Shown: one piece after another, positions 24,983-33,009 of the stretch
How the letters are laid out: each line of letters begins with the position of its first letter
Numbering within the stretch: position 1 is the stretch's first letter
NCBI GenBank assembly: GCA_964424355.1
Contig: CAYRIO010000009.1
Span: 50,491 to 114,490 of the forward strand
Origin: CAZEHS01 sp964424355
Lineage (GTDB): Bacteria > Bacillota > Clostridia > Peptostreptococcales > Acidaminobacteraceae
DNA length: 64,000 nucleotides
Direction: 5' to 3'
The notes under the pieces: model-generated
The model's input: the letters and a program-made list of their open reading frames with translations, nothing else
Database searches by the model: none
What the model was told of the DNA's origin: nothing
Position numbers and translations under genes: made by a program

Positions 24983-25876
24983 ATGGCTGATAAGGACGGA
25001 ATGGTAAGTGAGAAGGACTACGGCATCGGGACTCCCCAGGCGCATCAGACCTTTTATGTGAAGGGCGCGGATCACTGCGATTGGGGGATGAAGAACCGAC
25101 TGGCTAAGATTTTCAACCCCAAGAGCGGCAATACCTTGATGCTGGCCTTCGATCACGGTTATTTCCTGGGCCCCATTTCCGGGCTGGAAAGAATGGATCT
25201 GGCAATCCCCCAATTGGTGGATGATATCGATGTGCTGATGGCCACACGGGGGGCTCTGCGTTCCAGCGTACTGCCGGATTACGGTTGGAATAAAGCCGTA
25301 GCCCTGCGCTGCACCTCTGGCTCCTCCATCTTGGATGACGATCTGAGCCACGAGGTCATCAGCGTGGATATTGAAGACGCTATCCGCATGAACGCAGCCT
25401 GTATGGCCGTGCAGGTCTTTATCGGATCTTCCGGTCAGAAGAGTTCCATCGATAATCTGAGCCAGGTCATCAATGCCGGCAATCGCTATGGCATCCCTGC
25501 CATGGGGGTTGTGGCCGTCGGCAAGGAAATGGCGCGGACCCCACAGTATTTCCGCCTGGCAACCCGGATCATCGCCGAAATGGGCGCCCAGATCGTCAAA
25601 TGCTATTACAGTGAAGATTTCGAGACCATCACCGCCTCCTGCCCAATTCCGGTGGTCATTGCCGGCGGTAAGAAGCTGCCTGAGAACGAAGCCCTTGAAA
25701 TGAGCTACCGCGGCATTGCCGAAGGTGCCGCCGGGGTGGATATGGGCCGCAACATCTTCCAATCCGAGAATCCGCAGGCGATGGTCAAGGCCTTGAAGGG
25801 CATCGTTCACGAGGGCCTTACCGGAGTTCAGGGATTCGAGATGTATCAGGATCTGAGCAGCTGCATGAAAAAATAA
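24983..25876 (+). CDS. lsrF: 3-hydroxy-5-phosphonooxypentane-2,4-dione thiolase LsrF
   Basis: A 297-residue class I aldolase-type (DhnA/DeoC) TIM barrel. LsrF-like segments include FYVKGADHCDWGMKNRLAKI, LMLAFDHGYFLGPISGLERM, ATRGALRSSVLPD, VKCYYSEDF (with the likely Schiff-base lysine) and VVIAGGKKLPENEAL, then GVDMGRNIFQS. LsrF transfers an acetyl group from the phospho-AI-2-derived dione to CoA, giving dihydroxyacetone phosphate and acetyl-CoA. It starts 24 bases after the cupin gene with an AGGAGG site and is followed by a strong terminator. Confidence 0.9.
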   Translation: MADKDGMVSEKDYGIGTPQAHQTFYVKGADHCDWGMKNRLAKIFNPKSGNTLMLAFDHGYFLGPISGLERMDLAIPQLVDDIDVLMATRGALRSSVLPDYGWNKAVALRCTSGSSILDDDLSHEVISVDIEDAIRMNAACMAVQVFIGSSGQKSSIDNLSQVINAGNRYGIPAMGVVAVGKEMARTPQYFRLATRIIAEMGAQIVKCYYSEDFETITASCPIPVVIAGGKKLPENEALEMSYRGIAEGAAGVDMGRNIFQSENPQAMVKALKGIVHEGLTGVQGFEMYQDLSSCMKK

Positions 25877-25887
25877 TTCAAGAGAGC

Positions 25888-25930
25888 AAAGGCGATGGCA
25901 TCCGTTCAACCGGAGACCATCGCCTTTTTT
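25888..25930. terminator. Intrinsic terminator between lsrF and pbpA
   Basis: AAAGGCGATGG (25888-25898) pairs with CCATCGCCTTT (25917-25927), followed by TTTTTT on the plus strand. It may also serve the minus-strand pbpA gene, with a weaker T tract. Confidence 0.9.
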
Positions 25931-25937
25931 CATGTCA

Positions 25938-27371
25938 TCAATTTTTCAGAGATTTCAGCCAGGTGCCCATCACCTTCCCGGCAATCGGCGCTGCGGCTTG
26001 CCCGCCGCCTTTTCCCTGATACTCCAGAATCACTGCCACCGCGATCTGAGGATCTTCTGCCGGGGCGAATCCGATGAACCAGGCATGGTCGAAGCCTTCG
26101 CCCTGGGCACTCTTTTCGTTTTGGGCGGTGCCGGTTTTTCCCGCTACGGTCGTACCGGAAATTTTCGCCTTGGTTCCGGTGCCTTTTTTAACGACACTGA
26201 TCATCATGTCGGTAATCGCTTCTGCCGTGGTGGCATCGGTAAACCGATACAGTGTCTGCGGCGCAGCGGTTTTCAGAACTTTTCCTGAAACATCGGTGGT
26301 GCTGCCCACCAGATAGGGCTTCATGATGGTGCCCTCATTGGCAATGCCTGCGCTGATCATCGCCATCTGCAAGGGGGTTGCCATCAACTTTCCCTGACCA
26401 ATCCCCGTGGCCGCCAGCTCGGTTTTGCCCATGTCTGCCGTGCCGATGCGGCTGTCGGTCAGCGGGATATCCAGGGTCAGGGAATCCCCAAATCCTGCGC
26501 TATGGGCTTTTTTCGTCAATGCCTCTGCACCGACCAGGTCTGCCAGCTGCGCAAAGTAAACATTGCTGGACACTGTCAGGGCTTTGATCATATCGATGTT
26601 GCCATAGGCCTTTCCTGAATGATTGCTGATGGTTTTGCCATCGATGACAATGCTTCCCGAATCATCGAACTGCGTATCCGCCAAGCCATTTTCAATAGCT
26701 GCAGCCGCCGTCACCACCTTGAAGGTGGACCCGGGGGGATACAGGCCCATCACCGCCCGAGGCAGGAGGGGGCTGTTTTCATCCTCTGCCAGATTGGGCC
26801 ATTCCTCCTCCATGCGTCCCGCGTTGGGATCAAAATCCGGGGTGCTGACCATGGCTAGTATGGCACCTGTTTTGGGATCCAGTGCGACGATCGCCCCGCG
26901 GTTCCCGCCCATCAGCGTCCGGGCTTTTTTCTGAAGATCATCGTCCAGGGTCAGGACCAGATTGTGCCCGGAACGTTTTTCACCGGTCAGCAGGCTTCCC
27001 ACCTTGCCGATGATCTCCAGACCGTCCCGCCCCAGGAGCGTGTCATTGAACCGGGATTCCAACAGGGTTTTGCCATAGGTGAGGGAGTCATAGCCGATCA
27101 CATGGGTATACCGGTTATTAAAGGGATAGACCCGCACGCGGCTTTCCCCCTGAATTTCCGTGCTGGCCAGAACCACCCCTTTCCGGTCCAGGATACTGCC
27201 CCGGAGAATCTGGTTTTCCTCCGCCTGCAGCCGTCGGTTGAAGGCACTTTTCATGACGGAGGTCTTTCCATGCAGCTCAAACCAGGTCAGAGAACCGGCC
27301 AGACAGGCAAAGAGGATGCCGATGGCGATGAATATGTGGAGGATCCTGCTATTGGTCGAATCCATCTTCAT
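25938..27371 (-). CDS. pbpA: Class B penicillin-binding protein (PbpA/PBP2 type)
   Basis: A 477-residue transpeptidase with one N-terminal membrane helix (about residues 9-30), a PBP dimerisation-like region (RGSILDRKGVVLAS) and a transpeptidase domain with all three motifs: Ser215-Thr-Phe-Lys218, Ser268-Ser-Asn270 and Lys412-Thr-Gly414. It cross-links peptidoglycan outside the membrane. The start at 27371 has AAAGGAGGTGG nine bases upstream; a longer open frame upstream overlaps the ftsW gene. It overlaps ftsW by 23 bases. The FHA-FtsW/RodA-PbpA order is like the Actinobacteria/Clostridia cluster that pairs a SEDS polymerase with a short PBP. Confidence 0.9.
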   Translation of the reverse strand: MKMDSTNSRILHIFIAIGILFACLAGSLTWFELHGKTSVMKSAFNRRLQAEENQILRGSILDRKGVVLASTEIQGESRVRVYPFNNRYTHVIGYDSLTYGKTLLESRFNDTLLGRDGLEIIGKVGSLLTGEKRSGHNLVLTLDDDLQKKARTLMGGNRGAIVALDPKTGAILAMVSTPDFDPNAGRMEEEWPNLAEDENSPLLPRAVMGLYPPGSTFKVVTAAAAIENGLADTQFDDSGSIVIDGKTISNHSGKAYGNIDMIKALTVSSNVYFAQLADLVGAEALTKKAHSAGFGDSLTLDIPLTDSRIGTADMGKTELAATGIGQGKLMATPLQMAMISAGIANEGTIMKPYLVGSTTDVSGKVLKTAAPQTLYRFTDATTAEAITDMMISVVKKGTGTKAKISGTTVAGKTGTAQNEKSAQGEGFDHAWFIGFAPAEDPQIAVAVILEYQGKGGGQAAAPIAGKVMGTWLKSLKN

Positions 27372-28635
27372 GGGCCGCCACCTCCTTTCGAAGGATGGGT
27401 CCCGAAAGAGCCTGGAGGATTCCCAGGACCATATAGCTGGCAATCAGGGAGGAACCCCCATAGCTGATAAAAGGCAGCGTGATGCCGGTGAGGGGGATCA
27501 GTTTGATGACGCCGCCGATGATGATGAAGGTCTGGAATCCGATGGTGATGGTCAGCCCGAAGGCTACGGCTTTGGTGAACCGCTCCTGAAGGCGCAGGGC
27601 GATCTTGATGCCCCGGTAGACCAAAAGGAAAAACAGGAGTACGATGGCGATTCCCCCGAAGATCCCGGTTTCTTCACAGAAAGCAGCAAAAATGAAATCC
27701 GTATGGACTGCCGGAATATATTCCGGATGCCCAAGACCGATGCCCGTTCCGAAAAAACTCCCTGTGCCGATGGCGAATAAGGACTGCGTGATCTGATACC
27801 CTTTCCCTGCGATATCCGCCCAGGGGTCCAGCCAGGTATCCACCCTCACCTGCAGATGGTGGACAAAACCGATCGCCACCACTGCGCCTGCCCCTGCCAC
27901 CAGAACATTGATGGTCGGGAAGAGGATATCCCGCTCAAAAACATAGAGGAACGACACATAAACCATGAAAACCAGCAGAGCTACACCGAATTCATTCTGA
28001 ACCGCGAAAAGCCCCAACACCGTGAACATCATGGCCATCAGCACCCATTTGGGATTTAGGGTATAGTGTCTGAACTTCAGGCGCAGGGGCTCCGGGTCTG
28101 TGGCATAGGCTGCCATGAAAAAAACAAAAAGGATCTTGATGAATTCAGAGGGCTGCAGGGTGAAGCCGCCGATGACAATCCAGTTCCGGGCCCCCTTCAG
28201 TTCCGTTCCCAGCACCAGGGTGATGAGAAAGAGGGCGATAATACCGCCATAGTACAGCCAGATTGACCTGAATTTGCCGTTCCATGCCGCATAAATGCCG
28301 TTTGCCATCAAGAATACCGCCGTGCCCACCAGGAACCAGACGAACTGCTTCATCCCCGTTCCAGGGGAAAGGCGGTACTGCATCATCAGCCCCAGACTGA
28401 CCAACATGGAAACGATGGCGCAGATATAGGAGTCACCCATCTTGAACCGTGTCAGCAGGAAACTGGTCAGGTACGCCAGCAGTGCCATGGCTGCCCCCAA
28501 CCCCAGGGTGATCGGCTCAAAGACCCCACTGCGCACTGAGAGTAGGGAAAACAACCCCACGTCAACCAGCGCTACGATATGGATGGGCCCCAGGTGGCTG
28601 AGCCCTGAGTTTTTATTGCGAGAATCTTTCATCAT
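27349..28635 (-). CDS. SEDS-family peptidoglycan polymerase, FtsW/RodA type
   Basis: A 428-residue polytopic protein with about ten helices. Family motifs include LGTELKGARNWIVIGGFTLQ followed by PSEFIKIL, and near the end IGGVIKLIPLTGITLPFISY with GGSS. The Asp-containing loop with WLDPWAD precedes the QSLFAIGTGSFFGTGIGLG motif. SEDS proteins polymerise lipid II glycan strands together with a cognate class B PBP, here the downstream gene. The start is the ATG pair at 28635, coupled to the FHA stop two bases away. Whether it serves division or elongation cannot be told from sequence. Confidence 0.92.
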   Translation of the reverse strand: MMKDSRNKNSGLSHLGPIHIVALVDVGLFSLLSVRSGVFEPITLGLGAAMALLAYLTSFLLTRFKMGDSYICAIVSMLVSLGLMMQYRLSPGTGMKQFVWFLVGTAVFLMANGIYAAWNGKFRSIWLYYGGIIALFLITLVLGTELKGARNWIVIGGFTLQPSEFIKILFVFFMAAYATDPEPLRLKFRHYTLNPKWVLMAMMFTVLGLFAVQNEFGVALLVFMVYVSFLYVFERDILFPTINVLVAGAGAVVAIGFVHHLQVRVDTWLDPWADIAGKGYQITQSLFAIGTGSFFGTGIGLGHPEYIPAVHTDFIFAAFCEETGIFGGIAIVLLFFLLVYRGIKIALRLQERFTKAVAFGLTITIGFQTFIIIGGVIKLIPLTGITLPFISYGGSSLIASYMVLGILQALSGPILRKEVAAHEDGFDQ

Positions 28636-28636
28636 A

Positions 28637-29083
28637 TCAGCTGCCGCCTTCTGAGAAAAGCAGATCCATGCCACCGATGGAGATCCGGTCCCCATCCTTC
28701 AGCTCGGTTCGCTCGGTCAACTTCTCATTATTCAGGAATGTGCCGTTGGCACTCTTCAGGTCTTCTATGAAATAGTGCTCCTTTTGCTTCTCAATTCGCG
28801 CATGCTCGGATGAGATGTAGGGGTCCGGCAAAAAAATGGCGCACTTGCTGCTTCTGCCGATCAGGATACTGGGCCTGACCAAGGGATACAGCTCCGCCAC
28901 CGCTTCTCCCCCTTTACCGATCACCGGGGTCAGCAGCTTCACATGGGGCAGAAGAACCACCGCATTCTCTCCTGCTGTAATCGTTTTGATATCCAGATAA
29001 ATCAACCTGACAATCCTGAAGATAAAGATATAGATAACGATTGCCAAGACGTATTTTGTGGCCAGGGAGAGTATTTCATACAT
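28637..29083 (-). CDS. FHA-domain membrane protein
   Basis: A 148-residue protein with one N-terminal membrane helix (about residues 8-30) and a cytoplasmic forkhead-associated domain: the phosphothreonine-binding motifs GRSSKC, SSEHARIE and SANGTFLNNEKL are all present. FHA domains bind phosphothreonine peptides, so it probably links Ser/Thr kinase signalling to the cell-wall genes that follow. Its start lies 36 bases after the NhaC stop and its stop overlaps the FtsW/RodA start region. No kinase or phosphatase gene is in the window. Confidence 0.9.
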   Translation of the reverse strand: MYEILSLATKYVLAIVIYIFIFRIVRLIYLDIKTITAGENAVVLLPHVKLLTPVIGKGGEAVAELYPLVRPSILIGRSSKCAIFLPDPYISSEHARIEKQKEHYFIEDLKSANGTFLNNEKLTERTELKDGDRISIGGMDLLFSEGGS

Positions 29084-29119
29084 GTCCGTTCACCTCTGTG
29101 ATGGATTCTTACCCTTATT

Positions 29120-30436
29120 CTAAACGTTCTTCCGTGAATGTACAATCGCTCTGCCCCACATGAAAACAGGGACCAGATAGAGCAGGAACGCATAGGGGAT
29201 GATCCCCGCGTCAACGGACAGAATCGCTGCCGGAATCGTGAAGGCCACGTTCCAGGGGACCAGCGCCGGGATGACCACCGCGGTGTTTCCGATGTCCTCC
29301 GCCTGTTCTGCTCGGCCTGAGGGGGTCTTCTCATAGTAGGGTTCCATGAACTGATGGGTCGTGATGATGGCAAAAGTCTGGCTGCAGCCAAAGCATGCAC
29401 TGACCAGGCTGGTGGCAAACACCGCAAAAAATCGACCGAACCGCTCCACCAGCTTCGCCACAGACCGTTCAAAATGTATCAGCATCCGGGTTCCCTCGAA
29501 TATCCCTGAATAGGCTGAAGCTACCGCAACGACCAGGAGCGGACGTATCATGGCAGCCAGTCCCCCACTTTGAAGACTTGAGGCCAGTGATCCGTCGGAG
29601 TGCAGGTGAAAACCGGTCAGCATCACCTGGAACATCTCTACCGGTGACTGGGACTGAACCACGACCCCAACCCCTCCCGCTGCGATGATGCTCAGGAGCA
29701 GGGTCAGCCGCACATCCGTTTTCACCATCACGCAGAGGATCACCACCACTGCCGGCAGGGCTGCGTAAGGACTCAGATTGAACAGGGTTCCCAAGGCTGC
29801 GGACACTTCGCCAAAATCGCCATGCAAGGGGTTTCGGAATGAAAAAAGCAGGTAGAGAGCCGTTGAAAGCATAAAGGGAAATGCCGTGCCGGTAAAGAGC
29901 CGCTTCAGATAGCCGTAGAGATCGGTCCCGGTAAGAACGGCGACCAGATTGGCACAGGAGGAAAGCGGTGTTGACCGCTCACAGAAATAGGCCGCAGTGA
30001 TAATGGCCCCCCCGGCCAGATTGGGATCCACCCCCCCAGTCCTGGCCATGACCATGAACACGACGCCGATGATTCCCGTGGTTCCAAAGGAAGAGCCGAT
30101 AGCCAGCCCCAGCACGCAGGTCACTAGAAAAATGGAAACCACAAAGAATTCCGGGGCGATGAAGCTCAGACCATGATAGATGAAAAAGGGCACGGTCCCG
30201 CAGGCCATCCACAGAGAGGCAGAGGCGCCAACCAAGAGTGTGATTTCGTAGATTTTAGCAGGTTTTCGGATGCCATCCCAGACCATTCGGGCGATTTGGG
30301 CCGGTTGAAAACCCGACTTCATTGAAAGCATGATGAACAGCCCCAGCCCCGCAGTCAGGGGGTACAGAATGGTAATCCCTTTGAGAGAGCTGGTCACCAG
30401 CATGGCAAATACAAAAATCAGCGAGAGATTCAACAC
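29120..30436 (-). CDS. NhaC-family Na+/H+ antiporter
   Basis: A 438-residue membrane protein with about 11 helices. The NhaC-type segments GSSFGTTGIIGVVFMVMA, AYFCERSTPLSSCANLVAVL and SACFGCSQTFAIITTHQFM are visible. Members exchange Na+ for H+, sometimes coupled to organic acids. I chose the GTG at 30436 because GGAAGGAG lies nine bases upstream; an open frame to 30520 lacks such a site. It is on the same strand as the FHA gene 36 bases downstream and could be co-transcribed, though a functional link to the cell wall is unlikely. Confidence 0.85.
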   Translation of the reverse strand: MLNLSLIFVFAMLVTSSLKGITILYPLTAGLGLFIMLSMKSGFQPAQIARMVWDGIRKPAKIYEITLLVGASASLWMACGTVPFFIYHGLSFIAPEFFVVSIFLVTCVLGLAIGSSFGTTGIIGVVFMVMARTGGVDPNLAGGAIITAAYFCERSTPLSSCANLVAVLTGTDLYGYLKRLFTGTAFPFMLSTALYLLFSFRNPLHGDFGEVSAALGTLFNLSPYAALPAVVVILCVMVKTDVRLTLLLSIIAAGGVGVVVQSQSPVEMFQVMLTGFHLHSDGSLASSLQSGGLAAMIRPLLVVAVASAYSGIFEGTRMLIHFERSVAKLVERFGRFFAVFATSLVSACFGCSQTFAIITTHQFMEPYYEKTPSGRAEQAEDIGNTAVVIPALVPWNVAFTIPAAILSVDAGIIPYAFLLYLVPVFMWGRAIVHSRKNV

Positions 30437-30472
30437 GGTGCGGCGCTCCTTCCAGGCATGTCTAAATGAAGA

Positions 30473-30508
30473 GCCTTGAGCGGTTATCCGAGGATAACCA
30501 TTCAAGGC
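30473..30508 (-). terminator. Hairpin after the 131-residue membrane protein gene
   Basis: GCCTTGA pairs with TCAAGGC and an inner GGTTATCC pairs with GGATAACC, a long stem with a tiny loop. The T tract on the minus strand is poor (CTCTTCATTTAG), so termination is uncertain. Confidence 0.4.
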
Positions 30509-30528
30509 CCATGAGCTCAATACACTTT

Positions 30529-30924
30529 CTAATCATGACCTTCCAGGGCATTGCGCTTCTTCCTGTAGGCCAATATGCCCCACAGAAACCACAGCCCCAC
30601 CGGTGCCGCCAAGCCAATCAGCCCCAAGGTGCGCCCCAAAGAAAAATCAAAATACAGAATCATCCCTGTAATCATCAGGATCAGTTTAGCCGGAGGCATC
30701 CAGAACTGTCGGGTTGAGAGATAAACCATTGCCGATGCGATGGTCAGATATAAAAGAGCCGTTACAACGGAGACAAGCAAAAGGGTCCATGCGAGGTAAG
30801 GCTGCTCTCCGCTGGCAATCCAAAGGTCTGCAAACCCTTTGGCTGCAATCAGCATCGCCGGAAGCATAAACCCGACACATCTGAAAAACAACTGCTTCAT
30901 CTCTTGAGTCGCCGACGCTTTCAT
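30529..30924 (-). CDS. Four-helix membrane protein of unknown function
   Basis: A 131-residue protein with four hydrophobic segments, a charged N-terminus (MKASATQEMKQ) and a basic C-terminus (AYRKKRNALEGHD). I recognise no family. It sits upstream of the NhaC-type antiporter on the same strand, separated by a hairpin, so it may be its own unit or be partly co-transcribed. Confidence 0.6.
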   Translation of the reverse strand: MKASATQEMKQLFFRCVGFMLPAMLIAAKGFADLWIASGEQPYLAWTLLLVSVVTALLYLTIASAMVYLSTRQFWMPPAKLILMITGMILYFDFSLGRTLGLIGLAAPVGLWFLWGILAYRKKRNALEGHD

Positions 30925-30991
30925 CCGTATTCCCCCAGGTCTTCAGTCCTATTCCATTCTAATCCAAACGAATGAAATATTCAAGATGACC

Positions 30992-31345
30992 TCACCAGAT
31001 CTTCGCCCCCCGAATCCTGATTGCCTCCATGGCTCCAAGGAAATTTTCCTTATCCAGAATCATCAGATCCACCGGAGAAATCATATCTGAAGAACCGCTG
31101 TTGAACAGGTTGTGGGCCAAACGGACCAGCACCCGGTATCCGCTGCTGAATTCCTGCTCCTCAAGGCACTGCTCGAAATTGATGTCCGACACCTCCACGT
31201 ACTGACCGACTTTGAGAAACAATTCCTTGTGCAGGCTCAGGATATAGAACGCCGCTTCATATTCATGGCTCAGGCGTTCCGGCGTTTTTCCAGACTGCAG
31301 CACCAATTGGTTGAACCTGTTCTGTTGATCCGGGGTAAGCTTCAT
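30992..31345 (-). CDS. Hypothetical 117-residue cytoplasmic protein
   Basis: A small acidic protein, mostly helical, with a good GGAGGAGG site before the ATG at 31345. The pattern (aromatic YILSLHKELF, then VRLAHNLFNSG, then FLGAMEAIRIR) recalls DUF6075-type proteins of Firmicutes, but I am not certain. No membrane helix or catalytic motif is seen. It stands alone between the membrane protein at 30529 and the NhaP antiporter terminator. Confidence 0.65.
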   Translation of the reverse strand: MKLTPDQQNRFNQLVLQSGKTPERLSHEYEAAFYILSLHKELFLKVGQYVEVSDINFEQCLEEQEFSSGYRVLVRLAHNLFNSGSSDMISPVDLMILDKENFLGAMEAIRIRGAKIW

Positions 31346-31461
31346 AGGATCCCTCCTCCTCTTATGCTTCCCTTCATACCCCGGAATCCCCGACCCCTAA
31401 CTAAAATCATCGGCCTGACAACACCAAACCGATTTCATGGAAGATTGATTCCCTCCCCTAA

Positions 31462-31508
31462 AAAACACCTGCCAAAGCTCTTGAGAAATGAGCACTGACA
31501 GGTGTTTT
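31462..31508 (-). terminator. Intrinsic terminator of the NhaP-type antiporter gene
   Basis: On the minus strand AAAACACCTG (31508-31499) pairs with CAGGTGTTTT (31471-31462), then TT. The loop is long and the T tract continues from the stem. Confidence 0.75.
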
Positions 31509-31527
31509 CAGCATCGCTTGTTTTCAA

Positions 31528-32796
31528 TCACCGTTCCGACGAAACCGCCAATTCTTCCGGAGGCGCGTCTTTGCTTTCCAGCTTCAGCACCCGGGCTAAA
31601 AAACCTTTCGTGCTGGCCTGCAGGGATAGGGTGATGATGATTGCCATGAAGGTCACAGAGGAAATCACATCGGCATGGGGGACATTCATCGTTACCAACA
31701 TGCCTACCAAGGCCGCAGGAATGACCCCGGTTTCCCGAACCCACATGAGGTACACGATCTCCTGCCAGGTCCACTGGGCCCGTCGATCCCAAATAACGGA
31801 GAAGAACACCGAGACAGGCCGCGCTACGAAAATGAAAAGCAATACCGTAGCCAAGGCACCGGCCCAATACTCCTTAAGGATTGCAAAATCGATGTGCAGT
31901 CCCAGCAGGATGAAGATCATCATCCGGATGATGGAGATGAGGGCATCTTTGAAATGCAGGTGGGTTTCCAACGGTCCCTCTGCCGCTGGCAGCTTGAAAT
32001 CATCCTTGTTGCCGACAACGATCCCGAAAACGAACACCGCCATGAAACCGCTGAAACCGAAAACACTGGCAACCTGGTAAGCGCCAATGACCGAAGCCAC
32101 CGCCAGCTCTGCCTTGAAATCGCTGAAGATCCCGTGAATCCGGTCTGCCACTAAAATCAGGAAGACAAAACCCACGATCACACCGATCAGAATCCCGCCC
32201 AAAGAGGTTTTAAGAAGCTCCAAGCCGCTGCCGCCGACTGAGAATGCCCCGCCTGCGATAATCCCCAGGGTGGCAAAGGTAATGATGGCGCCGCAGGCAT
32301 CGTTGAACGCGGATTCTGCAATGATCGTCTGTTTCAGCTTGGGACTGATGTTCATGTTCTTGAATAAGGGAACCAGTACCGAGGGGTCCGTAGAAGCAAT
32401 GACCGCCCCCAACAGGAAGGCGAACATCGGATCCAGATGCAGGAATATCACCGCGAACCATGCGGTGAGCACCGCGGAAATCAATACGCCCACGGTAGCC
32501 AACACAGTCACCGAGAACTTGATCTGGTTCAATACATTGAGCCGGATCTCCCGACCCCCATCATAAAGAATGTACGATGCGCCAAAGGTGAGAATCACCT
32601 GATTGACGATAGCGTTGTCGAAGCTGAGGATCCCCAACCCACTGGGACCCAATATCGCCCCAGCCAGGATGAACACCACCACATCCGGCAGATAAATGAT
32701 CCTGCTGAGACGGGACGATACTGCACCTGCTAAAATGATAAGCGCCACCAGGGTCAGGAGTTTCCCGGCGATGATGACTTCTGAAGTCATTTCCAT
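31528..32796 (-). CDS. NhaP-type cation:proton antiporter (CPA1)
   Basis: A 422-residue membrane protein with about 12-13 helices. The core motif IIAESAFNDACGAIITFATL contains the Asn-Asp ion-binding pair typical of electroneutral NhaP/CPA1 antiporters, and GAVIASTDPSVLVPLFKNMN is the partner unwound helix. Members exchange Na+ or K+ for H+. There is no cytoplasmic regulatory domain. The start at 32796 was chosen for GGAGG seven bases upstream. Confidence 0.9.
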   Translation of the reverse strand: MEMTSEVIIAGKLLTLVALIILAGAVSSRLSRIIYLPDVVVFILAGAILGPSGLGILSFDNAIVNQVILTFGASYILYDGGREIRLNVLNQIKFSVTVLATVGVLISAVLTAWFAVIFLHLDPMFAFLLGAVIASTDPSVLVPLFKNMNISPKLKQTIIAESAFNDACGAIITFATLGIIAGGAFSVGGSGLELLKTSLGGILIGVIVGFVFLILVADRIHGIFSDFKAELAVASVIGAYQVASVFGFSGFMAVFVFGIVVGNKDDFKLPAAEGPLETHLHFKDALISIIRMMIFILLGLHIDFAILKEYWAGALATVLLFIFVARPVSVFFSVIWDRRAQWTWQEIVYLMWVRETGVIPAALVGMLVTMNVPHADVISSVTFMAIIITLSLQASTKGFLARVLKLESKDAPPEELAVSSER

Positions 32797-32961
32797 ACAT
32801 AAACCTCCATAGGCTTTGATTTGTTTTTTTGGGGGGGGAACACTTTGACCAGCGATTCCCATCGATACAAAGTTCTCCTTATTTTATCATAGGTTTTGCA
32901 CTGAAAAGTATAGTAACGCCATACAAATCAATCTGTGAAAACGAACCACCCCCATGGAATT

Positions 32962-33009
32962 CAAATGGACACCTCTCAGCCCTGTTTCCCAGGCACTAAA
33001 AGGTGTCCA
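32962..33009 (-). terminator. Intrinsic terminator of the HD-GYP gene
   Basis: TGGACACCT (32966-32974) and AGGTGTCCA (33001-33009) form a nine-base stem overlapping the stop codon, followed on the minus strand by TTTGAATT. The T tract is short. Confidence 0.6.

Noticed and set aside
24980..25933. 317-codon open frame antisense to lsrF
   Set aside because: It mirrors the codon bias of lsrF in the opposite strand, has no ribosome-binding site or family similarity, and crosses the terminator.
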